NCBI GenBank assembly: GCA_026393975.1
Contig: JAPKZD010000010.1
Span: 62,001 to 126,000 of the forward strand
Direction of reading: 5' to 3'
DNA: 64,000 nt
Origin: Candidatus Aminicenantota bacterium
GTDB lineage: Bacteria > Acidobacteriota > Aminicenantia > Aminicenantales > Saccharicenantaceae
A program made the translations under genes and the position numbers. The notes beneath the pieces were generated by a model that was not told the DNA's origin, searched no databases, and was given only the letters and a program-made list of their open reading frames with translations. This document shows, one piece after another, positions 1-7,036 of this stretch (its first letter is position 1; the number at the start of each line of letters is the position of its first letter).

Positions 1-1
1 G

Positions 2-268
2 ACGCCGTACACGGGCCTCTCCCAGGTCATCCGCGGCGACGGGCACTACCAGGTCCAGCAGAGGTTCGGGCTGTACCGCTGGCACATCACCGACCCCATC
101 CGCTTCGAGAAGGACCTCAAGGTGACGATCCAAGCGCTGGGCTGGCGGACAGGCGGGCGCTACTTGCCCCTCCAGGACGACATCGCTTCGGTCGCGTTCT
201 GGTACCAGCAGGAGCCGCATGCCAAGTTCCCCAAGCTCCCGGACAAGGATTACCTGGAGATCATTTAG
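2..268 (+). CDS. DUF2961 family protein, C-terminal fragment
   Basis: Only the last 88 codons lie in the window; the frame is open from base 2 to a TAG at 266-268. The visible protein has the C-terminal jelly-roll signature of DUF2961 (related to glycoside hydrolase family 172): RWHITDPIRFEKDL, then an ALGWR stretch, then DDIASVAFWYQ near the end. These proteins are usually secreted or lipidated carbohydrate-active enzymes, but the catalytic part lies outside the window, so the substrate is unknown. The family call rests on recalled motif similarity only. The next gene is convergent and starts its stop codon 9 bases downstream. Confidence 0.75.
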   Translation, partial: TPYTGLSQVIRGDGHYQVQQRFGLYRWHITDPIRFEKDLKVTIQALGWRTGGRYLPLQDDIASVAFWYQQEPHAKFPKLPDKDYLEII

Positions 269-277
269 CAGAGCGGC

Positions 278-1597
278 TCAGTTGTCGCGGCCTTCGACCT
301 GATCGAGGACGGCCTTGACGTAATTGCCGGAGGCGACCATCCGGACTTCGAAGGCGTTCTTCAGGGCCGTCAGCTCTTTCAGGAAGGGCCGGAAGTCGGA
401 GGGGTCGCTCCAGTTGGCCATCGTCAGCCGCTCGATGATTTCCTTCATGCCCTGGGCGCTGACGACCTCGGCGAGGGTCTCGGGCAGCTTGCCGTTCTCC
501 TTATCGCAGAACCGGACGACGCGGAAGAAGACCTTGCGCAGGACTTCCTGTTGGTTGAGGATCTCCTGCTTGAGCAGGAAGAGGTCCTTCACCGATCCGG
601 TCTTGTCGAGCTGGGAATGGAGATGGCCGGCGCTCTCGACGATCTTGCCGACCGCCGTCATGAAGGATTCGGCGTCGAGGACGGCGCCGGCCTCGGCCGC
701 GAAAAAGCCGAGCTCGATGCCGTTGTTCACGGGCTCGGTCCGGCGGTAACGGGCCAGGGAGGCGAGGCAGAATTCGCGTTCCGCGTCCGGAGCCGGCGCG
801 GCCGGCTCGACATCGGGCTGGGGCTCGGCGGGCAGGACAGCGGCTTCCTCGTAAGGCTCTTCGGCGAGAACCGGTGAGACCGTGACGTTCCCGGCCTGGC
901 TGCTGGGGATGTCGCCCCAGGCGGGGTTAGAGTCGACGAACTCGACGTCGTCCCGGACCCCGTCGTCTTCCGCGGACACGGGGGACGCGAAGGTCTCGGG
1001 GATGGCGGACGGTTCGGGCATCACGGCCTCGGGCGCCGGGGCGAATTCGGCCTGCCGGAGCGTCGACAGGAGGTCGCGGACCTTCTTCAGCTTGAGCACC
1101 TCTTCGTTCCAGTCCACGCCGCTCGCCGCGCTATCGGTGGGCGCGGGGATCCGGGCAGCGATGCCGGCGTATCCGGCGAGGTTCTTCCTGATGTTCTTGT
1201 ATTCGTCCTCGGCCCGCAGGCGGATCTTTTCGAGGTCCTGGTTGAGGCCGGCGATCCTTTCGAGCTCGTCCCCGGCCAGGCCGGCCGCGTTCTCCATCAT
1301 CTTCTGGAAATTTGCGGCGCGGTCGAGGTGCCCCCGGATCTGGCCCCGGATATTCTCCTCAGCCCCCTGAAGCTCGGCCATGACCGACTTGTGCTCGTCG
1401 AGGAAGCCCCGGACCTGGGCGAATTCCTGGTTGACGGCCTCGATCTTCCTGAGCGCCTCTTCCTTCTCGCGGGTGATCGTTTCGATGAGGCCCTGTTCCA
1501 CCTCGGTTTTCTGGGCCGAGAAGATCTCGCTGACGCGTCGTTCGATGTCGTCGAGGAAGGCTGTCGGCTCGGTGCGGTGTTCGGCGATATGATTCAT
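278..1597 (-). CDS. Coiled-coil protein of unknown function
   Basis: A 439-residue protein. The ORF track opens this frame far upstream (to 2842), but that part is antisense and out-of-frame to two other genes. The real start is the ATG at 1597 (MNHIAEHRTE), preceded by AAAGGAGTTCCCC. Residues about 15-140 are heptad-rich and charged (EKEEALRKIEAV, LNQDLEKIRLRAEDEY), predicting a long coiled coil. An Ala/Pro/Glu-rich linker follows (about 195-290), then a helical C-terminal domain of about 130 residues. No signal peptide, membrane segment or catalytic motif is seen. It lies 11 bases downstream of the PilZ gene on the same strand, so a shared transcript and a c-di-GMP or motility/envelope link are possible but unproven. 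Confidence 0.75.
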   Translation of the reverse strand: MNHIAEHRTEPTAFLDDIERRVSEIFSAQKTEVEQGLIETITREKEEALRKIEAVNQEFAQVRGFLDEHKSVMAELQGAEENIRGQIRGHLDRAANFQKMMENAAGLAGDELERIAGLNQDLEKIRLRAEDEYKNIRKNLAGYAGIAARIPAPTDSAASGVDWNEEVLKLKKVRDLLSTLRQAEFAPAPEAVMPEPSAIPETFASPVSAEDDGVRDDVEFVDSNPAWGDIPSSQAGNVTVSPVLAEEPYEEAAVLPAEPQPDVEPAAPAPDAEREFCLASLARYRRTEPVNNGIELGFFAAEAGAVLDAESFMTAVGKIVESAGHLHSQLDKTGSVKDLFLLKQEILNQQEVLRKVFFRVVRFCDKENGKLPETLAEVVSAQGMKEIIERLTMANWSDPSDFRPFLKELTALKNAFEVRMVASGNYVKAVLDQVEGRDN

Positions 1598-1608
1598 GGG
1601 GAACTCCT

Positions 1609-1980
1609 TTAGGCCTGGACGGTCGTCGGGACGTTTTGGCCTTTTCCATAAAGATGGGTGATGAGGACCAGGACGCCGGTGGGGATGCCGTGTTCGAATT
1701 CGACCCCGATCTCGTAGAGGCCGTCTTCGATCATCCGGGTCCAGCGGACATCGGCCCGGACCTTGGTGATCTGTTTCGATTTGGATAGGTAAAGCGTCAT
1801 CCGGAGAGAGGAACCGACCTCGAAAAGCTTGTCCGTGACGATCCGCGCGCCGCCCAAGGAGAGGTCCTTGGTCAGGGCGTTGATGACGCGGGAGTCGGGA
1901 GAGGTGGGCGCACCGGGGAGCTCGATGGCGACCCTGTTTTCCTCGGTGAGTCTCTTGTCTTTTCTGCTTTCGCGCATCAT
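1609..1980 (-). CDS. PilZ domain protein (c-di-GMP receptor)
   Basis: PilZ domains bind cyclic di-GMP and transmit it to motility, secretion or polysaccharide systems. The two binding motifs are in order: an Arg-rich RKDKR near the N-terminus (RxxxR region) and TKDLSLGGARI (D/NxSxxG), followed by the beta-barrel including VRWTRMIEDGLYEIGVEFE. The track ORF starts at 2067, but the ATG at 1980 (MMRESRKDKR) has a GGAAAGAG-type ribosome site and gives 123 residues, the usual single-domain length; the upstream ATG has no such site. It is cytoplasmic and probably co-transcribed with the coiled-coil gene 11 bases downstream. A GGDEF protein that could make the ligand is encoded at 51.6-53.7 kb. Confidence 0.85.
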   Translation of the reverse strand: MMRESRKDKRLTEENRVAIELPGAPTSPDSRVINALTKDLSLGGARIVTDKLFEVGSSLRMTLYLSKSKQITKVRADVRWTRMIEDGLYEIGVEFEHGIPTGVLVLITHLYGKGQNVPTTVQA

Positions 1981-2086
1981 GCGCTCTCTTTCCGGACCTT
2001 GTGCTCCATCGCGGTCGGCGATTCCGTTCTCCGCACTGATGATAAACCGGCCAAAAATCGGGTCCATCGCCGTTGGGGGTGAAACA

Positions 2087-2145
2087 GGGGGGGATTATCC
2101 CTCCCCCCCCTCGGCCCTCAAAAGAGGGCCCCCCTCGGCGAGGGG
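2087..2145. repeat. Cluster of three G/C-tract hairpins
   Basis: Three adjacent inverted repeats fill the gap between the C39 peptidase stop and the PilZ gene: a G-run/C-run pair at 2087-2109, a perfect 7-bp stem with AAAA loop (GGCCCTC/GAGGGCC, 2113-2130), and a 6-bp stem CCCCTC-GGC-GAGGGG (2131-2145). G-rich sequence continues to about 2175. It may terminate or attenuate minus-strand transcription, or be a small REP-like element. No T-tract follows, so an intrinsic terminator is not clearly supported. Confidence 0.5.
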
Positions 2146-2171
2146 TCGGAGGGCCGGGGAGGTCAGGGGAA

Positions 2172-2873
2172 TTAGGGGCGGTACACCCTCGAGAAAGGGG
2201 AGGGGGCGGCGGGCGCGGTCCGGCTGCCGCGGAGGAATATGGCCATGCGGACGTATTTCCGGTCTGTCGGGTCGAGGGGCGGGTCACCCTCGTAGTCGTG
2301 CCAGCGGTCGACGAATTCGGACCGGGGGATCGTGCCGCGCGAACCGAGGAGGGATGGGTCCTCGAAATAGAGGTTTTCGCCGTCCATGCCCAGGAGGACC
2401 ATGTAGTGGCCGTCGTCCCAAGTTTCGGTCCAGGGGAGATCGGCGCGGTCGCGCCAGGCCTGGAGGTCGACGATGACCGTCGTCCCGGCGGCGAGGGCAG
2501 CTTCGAGGTCGGAGAGCTCGAGGCCCTCGCGGAGGTCGGCCGAGAGGCCGAATTCGCGGGCGACGCGGACAATGGCGAGTGGATGCGTCCCGGCCTCGGG
2601 GGTGCTGTGAAGGCGGGCGGCGAGACGGTCCTCGCGTTCTTCCGTCCCCCAGTAGGCCAGGACGGCCTGAAGCGCGGATGCGCCGCAGGTGTAGCCGGTG
2701 CTCTGACGGACGTCGGGGATGCCTTCGAGCAGCGAGGGCAGGGCGACTGGGGAGACGGGGAGCGAAATGGCGGGAAGCGGCGCCGCTCCGCCTTTGAACA
2801 AGGGGACGGGGAGGAGCGTGCCGGCGATCCATCCGACGGCAACGGCGACGAATAGGAGTGTTATTTTTTTCAT
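2172..2873 (-). CDS. C39-like papain-fold cysteine peptidase, membrane-anchored or secreted
   Basis: A 233-residue protein. The ATG at 2873 (MKKITLLFVAVAVGW) is chosen because GGAGGT lies 5 bases upstream; the track start at 2897 adds only MLLGRRSS. An N-terminal hydrophobic segment (residues 4-20) is a signal peptide or anchor. The peptidase_C39-like core shows the oxyanion Gln57 and catalytic Cys63 in RQSTGYTCGAS, His156 in DDGHYMVLLGM and Asp172 in YFEDPS, all in family order. There is no ABC transporter domain or neighbouring bacteriocin precursor, so this is a free-standing C39-like protease rather than a bacteriocin exporter. Its substrate is unknown. It ends just before a G/C hairpin cluster and lies 14 bases downstream of the HAD gene. 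Confidence 0.82.
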   Translation of the reverse strand: MKKITLLFVAVAVGWIAGTLLPVPLFKGGAAPLPAISLPVSPVALPSLLEGIPDVRQSTGYTCGASALQAVLAYWGTEEREDRLAARLHSTPEAGTHPLAIVRVAREFGLSADLREGLELSDLEAALAAGTTVIVDLQAWRDRADLPWTETWDDGHYMVLLGMDGENLYFEDPSLLGSRGTIPRSEFVDRWHDYEGDPPLDPTDRKYVRMAIFLRGSRTAPAAPSPFSRVYRP

Positions 2874-2887
2874 TGATGACCTCCGGC

Positions 2888-3562
2888 CTAGAAGCACTCG
2901 AGCAGGTCGAGGGGCGATGCGATCAGGGCGGCGGCGCCACTTTCGCGGAGCTCCTCGGCCGTGCGGAAACCCCAGAGCGCCCCGACGGGGAACATGCCGG
3001 CGGCGCGGGCCGTGTTCATGTCGACGCCGGTGTCGCCGAGAAAAATGCAGGCTGCCGGTTCGACGCCCAGCTCGCCGGCGATTGAGAGGGCCGGAGCGGG
3101 GTCGGGCTTGAGCGGGACGCCGGGAAGGGCGCCGTGGACGGAGTCGAACCGGAAACCGGCAAGAAGCTCAGCCGTCATCAGGGTCGTGAAGGTGTGGGAC
3201 TTGTTCGAGAGGACGGCCGTTTTGACGCCGCGCCGGCCGATCTCGGCGAGGAGTTCGGGGACTCCGGGGTAGGGGCGGCTGTGAGAGCGCCAGCACGATT
3301 GATACTCACGGCGGTAGTCGGTGACGACGCCGGCGACGTCGGCGTCGGAGAGCGTGACGAAGCCGCGCAGGGCGAAGGTTCGCCGGACCATCTCCTCGAT
3401 GCCGTCGCCGACGAGAAGCTTCGTTTCCTCGACGCTGAAGGGCGCCAGGCCGCGGGCTTCGAGGACCCGGTTCGTGGCTCCGGCGATGTCTTCGATCGTG
3501 TCGAGGAGAGTCCCGTCGAGGTCGAAAATCACGGCCCGGTAATTCGGGGACACAATACTCAT
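2888..3562 (-). CDS. gph: HAD-family hydrolase, phosphoglycolate phosphatase-like
   Basis: A 224-residue cytoplasmic phosphatase of the HAD superfamily, subclass with an alpha-helical cap. Motif I is VIFDLDGTLLDT (nucleophile Asp14, acid/base Asp16), motif II is AVLSNKS, and motif IV is FLGDTGVDMNTA, with the conserved GLEPDP-like KPDPAPALSIA before it. This pattern fits phosphoglycolate phosphatase (glycolate from 2-phosphoglycolate), though related enzymes dephosphorylate pyrophosphate or other small phosphates, so the symbol is tentative. It follows the gamma carbonic anhydrase gene by 3 bases, suggesting a common transcript. Length matches the family. Confidence 0.8.
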   Translation of the reverse strand: MSIVSPNYRAVIFDLDGTLLDTIEDIAGATNRVLEARGLAPFSVEETKLLVGDGIEEMVRRTFALRGFVTLSDADVAGVVTDYRREYQSCWRSHSRPYPGVPELLAEIGRRGVKTAVLSNKSHTFTTLMTAELLAGFRFDSVHGALPGVPLKPDPAPALSIAGELGVEPAACIFLGDTGVDMNTARAAGMFPVGALWGFRTAEELRESGAAALIASPLDLLECF

Positions 3563-3565
3563 TTC

Positions 3566-4090
3566 CTATTTGCCGGATTTATGGAGGTCGCGGAGGCGGG
3601 CGTAGGTCTTCCAGGCGTTTTCGAGGCGGGTCCGGTCCTCGCCGGTGAGCTCCCGCCTGATCTTGGCCGGGACTCCGGCGGCGAGGACGCCCGGCGGGAT
3701 CTCCATCCCCTCGGGGACGACGGCGCCGGCCGCGACGACCGAGCCCTTCCCGACCTTGGCTCCGGAGAGGATCGTGGCGCCCATGGCGATCAAGGCATCA
3801 TCTTCGATCACGGCCGCGTGCAGGACGGCGCCGTGGCCCACCGTCACTCGCGCTCCCACCAGGCAGGACATGTCCCGGTCCACGTGGACGACCGACCCGT
3901 CTTGGATGTTGGCGTCCTCGCCGATGTCGATCACGGTGCCCTCCATGTCGGAACGGAGGACACAGCCGTACCAGACGCTCGCCCCCTTGCGGATGATGAC
4001 CTTGCCGACGAGGACGGCCCCGGGCGCGACCCAGCCCTCCGGGTCTATCTCGGGCTCGCCCAATTTTTTCGGAACGCCGAAATCGTCCAT
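3566..4090 (-). CDS. Gamma-class carbonic anhydrase-like hexapeptide-repeat protein
   Basis: A 174-residue left-handed beta-helix protein. Hexapeptide repeats run from about residue 20 to 145, with the zinc-site histidines in SVVHVD and GHGAVLH, as in Cam/YrdA-type proteins, followed by a C-terminal helix. Some members hydrate CO2; many YrdA-like ones have no measured activity, so function is by family only. Two ATGs are possible. The SD sequence GAAGGAG leaves 2 bases to the first (4096) and 8 to the second (4090), so the second (MDDFGVPKK) is preferred. Divergent from the ribonucleotide reductase gene. Confidence 0.85.
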   Translation of the reverse strand: MDDFGVPKKLGEPEIDPEGWVAPGAVLVGKVIIRKGASVWYGCVLRSDMEGTVIDIGEDANIQDGSVVHVDRDMSCLVGARVTVGHGAVLHAAVIEDDALIAMGATILSGAKVGKGSVVAAGAVVPEGMEIPPGVLAAGVPAKIRRELTGEDRTRLENAWKTYARLRDLHKSGK

Positions 4091-4185
4091 GCTCATTTCT
4101 CCTTCGTGCGCGCCAAAATCGATTTTATCATGGCCTGAGCCTGCGTGCTACTGCCCGAGGAAATAAGAAAATTAAATAAAAAATA

Positions 4186-4214
4186 TTGCTTTTGGGCGGC
4201 GACCGGAATATAAT
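4186..4214 (+). promoter_or_regulatory. Sigma-70-type promoter for nrdJ
   Basis: TTGCTT (4186-4191), 17-base spacer, perfect TATAAT (4209-4214). Predicted start near 4221, leaving a leader of about 57 bases. The 8-bp palindrome CACTAGTG at 4226-4233 lies just after the start and could be an operator. No NrdR-box pair or cobalamin-riboswitch B12 box was recognised in this leader. Confidence 0.75.
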
Positions 4215-4277
4215 CCATACTATTCCACTAGTGATTATTTCCCCGGGCGAAAATTCATCGACAAGTTGGAGGATAGA

Positions 4278-6380
4278 ATGGCTGCGACCAGCGGTTTCAA
4301 CGAGAACGGAGGTTTCAACGAGAACGCCCTGAAGATCCTGAAGGCCCGCTACTTCCTGAAGAACGAGGAAGGCGAGCCCGTCGACAAGTCCCCCGAGGAC
4401 CTTTTCCGGCGCGTGGCGACCTACGTCGCCTCGGCCGAAAAGAACAAGGGCGACCGGAAAAAATACGCCGAGGAATTCCTGCGGGTCATGGCGGCCCGCG
4501 ACTTCCTGCCCAATAGCCCCACTCTGACCGGCGCCGGCCGGGGCATGTGCCTGAGCGCCTGCTTCGTCCTGCCCATCGAGGACTCGCTCGATTCCATCTT
4601 CGAGACGGTCAAGAACGCGGCTCTCGTCCATAAAGAAGGGGGCGGCACGGGCTTCGACTTCAGCCTTCTCCGGCCCAAGGGCAGTTTCGTCCGTAAGACC
4701 CAGGGCGTCGCCTCCGGCCCCGTCTCCTTCCTCAAGGTCATCGACGCCGCGACCGAGGCCGTCAAGCAGGGCGGCACCCGCCGCGGCGCCAACATGGGCA
4801 TCCTCCGGGTCGACCACCCCGACGTCGAGGAGTTCATCCAGATGAAGCTCGACGGGACGAGCGCCGCGAACTTCAACATCTCCGTGGCCGTCACCGACGC
4901 TTTCATGGCCGCCCTCAAGGCCGGCTCCGAATACGACCTCGTCGACCCGCACCAGGGAACGCCCGGCGGCAAGAAGGACGCCCGCAAGGTCTTCGCGCTC
5001 ATCGTCGAGTCGGCCTGGGCGGTCGGCGATCCCGGCCTCATCTTCATCGACCGCGTCAACGCCGGCAACCCGACGGCCGGCCTCGGCCCCATCCGGGCGA
5101 CCAACCCCTGCGGCGAACAGCCCCTCCACGACTACGAGTCCTGCAACCTCGGCTCCGTCAACCTGGCCAACTTCTTCGACGCCAAGAAAAAGGGCCGCTT
5201 CGACTGGGACCGCTTCGCGAAGGTCGTCCGCCTCGGCGTCCGCTTCCTCGACAACGTCATCGACGTCAACAAATATCCTCTGCCCCAGATCGACAAGACG
5301 ACGCGGGCTTCGCGCCGCATCGGGCTCGGGGTCATGGGCTGGGCCGACCTGCTGCTCATGATGAAGGTCAGGTACGACTCGGCCAAGGCCCTGGTCCTGG
5401 CCGACAAGGTCGGCGCGTTCCTGCGGGCCGAGGCCACGGCCGCCTCGCGCGGGCTGGCCGCCGAGCGGGGGAGCTTCCCGGCCGTCGGCCAGTCGGTCTA
5501 CAAGGGCACGAAGATGCGCAACGCCACGGTCTTCACCATCGCCCCGACCGGCACCATCTCGCGCATCGCCGGCTGTTCGTCCTCGATCGAGCCCGTCTTC
5601 GCCTTCGAGGTGACCTCGAAGATCATCGACTCCGAGCTCAAGGACGTCCACCCGATCTACGCCGAGTGGAAGGAGAAGAACCCGGGGAAGCCGCTCCCGG
5701 ACTATTTCCGGGCCGCGCACGAGATCCCGCCCGAGTGGCACGTCCGGACCCAGGCCGCCTTCCAGAAGCACGTCGACAACTCCGTCTCCAAGACGATCAA
5801 CTTCCCCCACGAGGCCTCGGTCGACGACGTCGAGAAGGCCTACATGCTGGCCTGGAACATGGGGACCAAGGGGATCACCATCTACCGCGACGGCTGCCGC
5901 GAGAGCCAGGTCCTCTATAAGAACGGGACGGAGATCCTCCATCCCCAGGGGCGGCCGACCTCGCTCCCCTCGGTCACCGACAAGATCAAGACCGGCTTCG
6001 GCAACCTCTATGTGACCATCTCGTTCCACAACCAGAAGCCCTTCGAGGTCTTCGCCTCGATCGGCAAGAGCGGCTACTCGACCATGGCCGACGCCGAGGC
6101 CCTCGGCCGGCTCATCTCGATGGCCCTCCGGAGCGGCGTCGAGGCCGAGGAGGTCATCCAGCAGCTCAAGGGCATCGGCGGCTCCGAACCCATCTTCACC
6201 GAGGGCGGCCTCATCCAATCCATTCCGGACGCCATCGCCAAGGTCCTGGAAAAGCACTTCGGCGAGGTCAAGCAAAACGCCAAGGACTTCTACACCGTCC
6301 GCTGCAAGATCTGCGGGGCCCTCCTGCCCGACGAGAAGTGTCCCGTTTGCATCAACTGCGGCTGGAGCAAATGTGCCTGA
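4278..6380 (+). CDS. nrdJ: Adenosylcobalamin-dependent (class II) ribonucleoside-diphosphate reductase
   Basis: A 700-residue enzyme that reduces ribonucleotides to deoxyribonucleotides with a B12-derived radical, so it works with or without oxygen and needs no NrdB partner. Visible features: NSPTLTGAG and the active-site Cys pair region near residues 79-95 (GMCLSACF), the finger-loop NPCGEQPL (Cys about 278), GTISRIAGCSSSIEP, and a C-terminal zinc ribbon with CKICG and CPVCINCGWSKC (about 674-699) typical of long NrdJ forms. The ATG at 4278 follows GGAGGATAGA; the track start 4266 is a TTG inside that site. It is monocistronic with its own strong promoter. The long antisense ORF 4128-6275 is a codon-bias shadow. 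Confidence 0.95.
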   Translation: MAATSGFNENGGFNENALKILKARYFLKNEEGEPVDKSPEDLFRRVATYVASAEKNKGDRKKYAEEFLRVMAARDFLPNSPTLTGAGRGMCLSACFVLPIEDSLDSIFETVKNAALVHKEGGGTGFDFSLLRPKGSFVRKTQGVASGPVSFLKVIDAATEAVKQGGTRRGANMGILRVDHPDVEEFIQMKLDGTSAANFNISVAVTDAFMAALKAGSEYDLVDPHQGTPGGKKDARKVFALIVESAWAVGDPGLIFIDRVNAGNPTAGLGPIRATNPCGEQPLHDYESCNLGSVNLANFFDAKKKGRFDWDRFAKVVRLGVRFLDNVIDVNKYPLPQIDKTTRASRRIGLGVMGWADLLLMMKVRYDSAKALVLADKVGAFLRAEATAASRGLAAERGSFPAVGQSVYKGTKMRNATVFTIAPTGTISRIAGCSSSIEPVFAFEVTSKIIDSELKDVHPIYAEWKEKNPGKPLPDYFRAAHEIPPEWHVRTQAAFQKHVDNSVSKTINFPHEASVDDVEKAYMLAWNMGTKGITIYRDGCRESQVLYKNGTEILHPQGRPTSLPSVTDKIKTGFGNLYVTISFHNQKPFEVFASIGKSGYSTMADAEALGRLISMALRSGVEAEEVIQQLKGIGGSEPIFTEGGLIQSIPDAIAKVLEKHFGEVKQNAKDFYTVRCKICGALLPDEKCPVCINCGWSKCA

Positions 6381-6439
6381 GCCGCGGCGCCCGGCCGAAG
6401 AACGTCGCCGCCTCTTTCAAGCGCCGAAGTCGGAGTTTG

Positions 6440-6468
6440 TTGACGCTTATTCTTATTTCTGATTTAAT
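6440..6468 (+). promoter_or_regulatory. Sigma-70-type promoter for the 6497 beta-barrel gene
   Basis: TTGACG (6440-6445), 17-base spacer, TTTAAT (6463-6468), in an AT-rich stretch that contrasts with the flanking GC-rich DNA. Start predicted near 6475; the SD sequence AAAAGGAG follows at about 6480-6487, before the ATG at 6497. A possible stem (GCGGCG/CGCCGC, 6384-6408) after the nrdJ stop may be its weak terminator. Confidence 0.65.
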
Positions 6469-6496
6469 AATAGAGTATTAAAAAGGAGTCGTTTTC

Positions 6497-6946
6497 ATGA
6501 AAAAAGCAGCTCTCATGTTGATTATTCTCGGCTGTCTCGCCGGATTGTCCTTCGGACGCAACGGCAACATCGGGTTGGGCCTCATCTTCGGCGAGCCGAC
6601 AGGCCTCAGCGGCAAGTTGTGGACCGGCAAGACCACGGCCTTCGACGCCGGGGCCGCCTGGTCGTTCGTCAGCGGCGGATTCTTCCAGGTCCACGGCGAC
6701 TTCCTCTTCCACAACTTCGACATCTTCAAGGTCGATAAGGGCAAGATGGCTCTCTACTACGGCTTCGGCGGCCGGGTGAAGCTGGCCGACCAAACGATCG
6801 TCAGCGTCCGCGTCCCGATCGGCATCTCCTACCAGTTCGAGAAGACGGCGATCGAGCTTTTCCTCGAAGTCGTCCCCATGCTCGACATCGTCCCGGCCAC
6901 CGAGGTCGGGATCGGCGGCGGCGCCGGCTTCCGCTATTATTTCTGA
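6497..6946 (+). CDS. Small outer-membrane beta-barrel-like protein
   Basis: A 149-residue exported protein. The N-terminus MKKAALMLIILGCLAGLSFG is a signal peptide. The mature part opens with GNIGLGLIFGEPTGLSGK, a pattern I associate with DUF3996-like small outer-membrane proteins. It continues as short alternating beta strands and ends in YYF, the C-terminal aromatic typical of BAM-inserted barrels. No enzymatic motif. Its own promoter and a good SD (AAAAGGAGTCG) indicate independent expression. Its stop TGA overlaps an ATG (TGATG, 6944-6948) that opens only 12 codons in the frame leading into the next gene region; see the following entry. Role unknown: porin, adhesin or structural barrel cannot be separated. 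Confidence 0.7.
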   Translation: MKKAALMLIILGCLAGLSFGRNGNIGLGLIFGEPTGLSGKLWTGKTTAFDAGAAWSFVSGGFFQVHGDFLFHNFDIFKVDKGKMALYYGFGGRVKLADQTIVSVRVPIGISYQFEKTAIELFLEVVPMLDIVPATEVGIGGGAGFRYYF

Positions 6947-7036
6947 TGATCATCTCTCGAGGGCTGGGTAACAACGGCCGCTAAAACCTCCGGGCCTTCC
7001 GAGCCGACGAAAGGGCGGCGGAGACTCCTGTGGGCC

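Noticed and set aside
1598-2842. N-terminal half of the track ORF 278-2842
   Set aside because: It overlaps the PilZ and C39 genes out of frame and is Pro/Arg/Ser-rich; the true start at 1597 has a good ribosome site.
4215-4277. Cobalamin riboswitch in front of nrdJ
   Set aside because: No B12-box-like sequence and only about 57 bases of leader, too short for this riboswitch.
4128-6275. 715-residue minus-strand ORF opposite nrdJ
   Set aside because: It is an antisense shadow created by GC-rich third positions; the plus strand encodes an intact NrdJ with all motifs, and the minus product is Asp/Gly/Val-rich repetitive sequence without a family.
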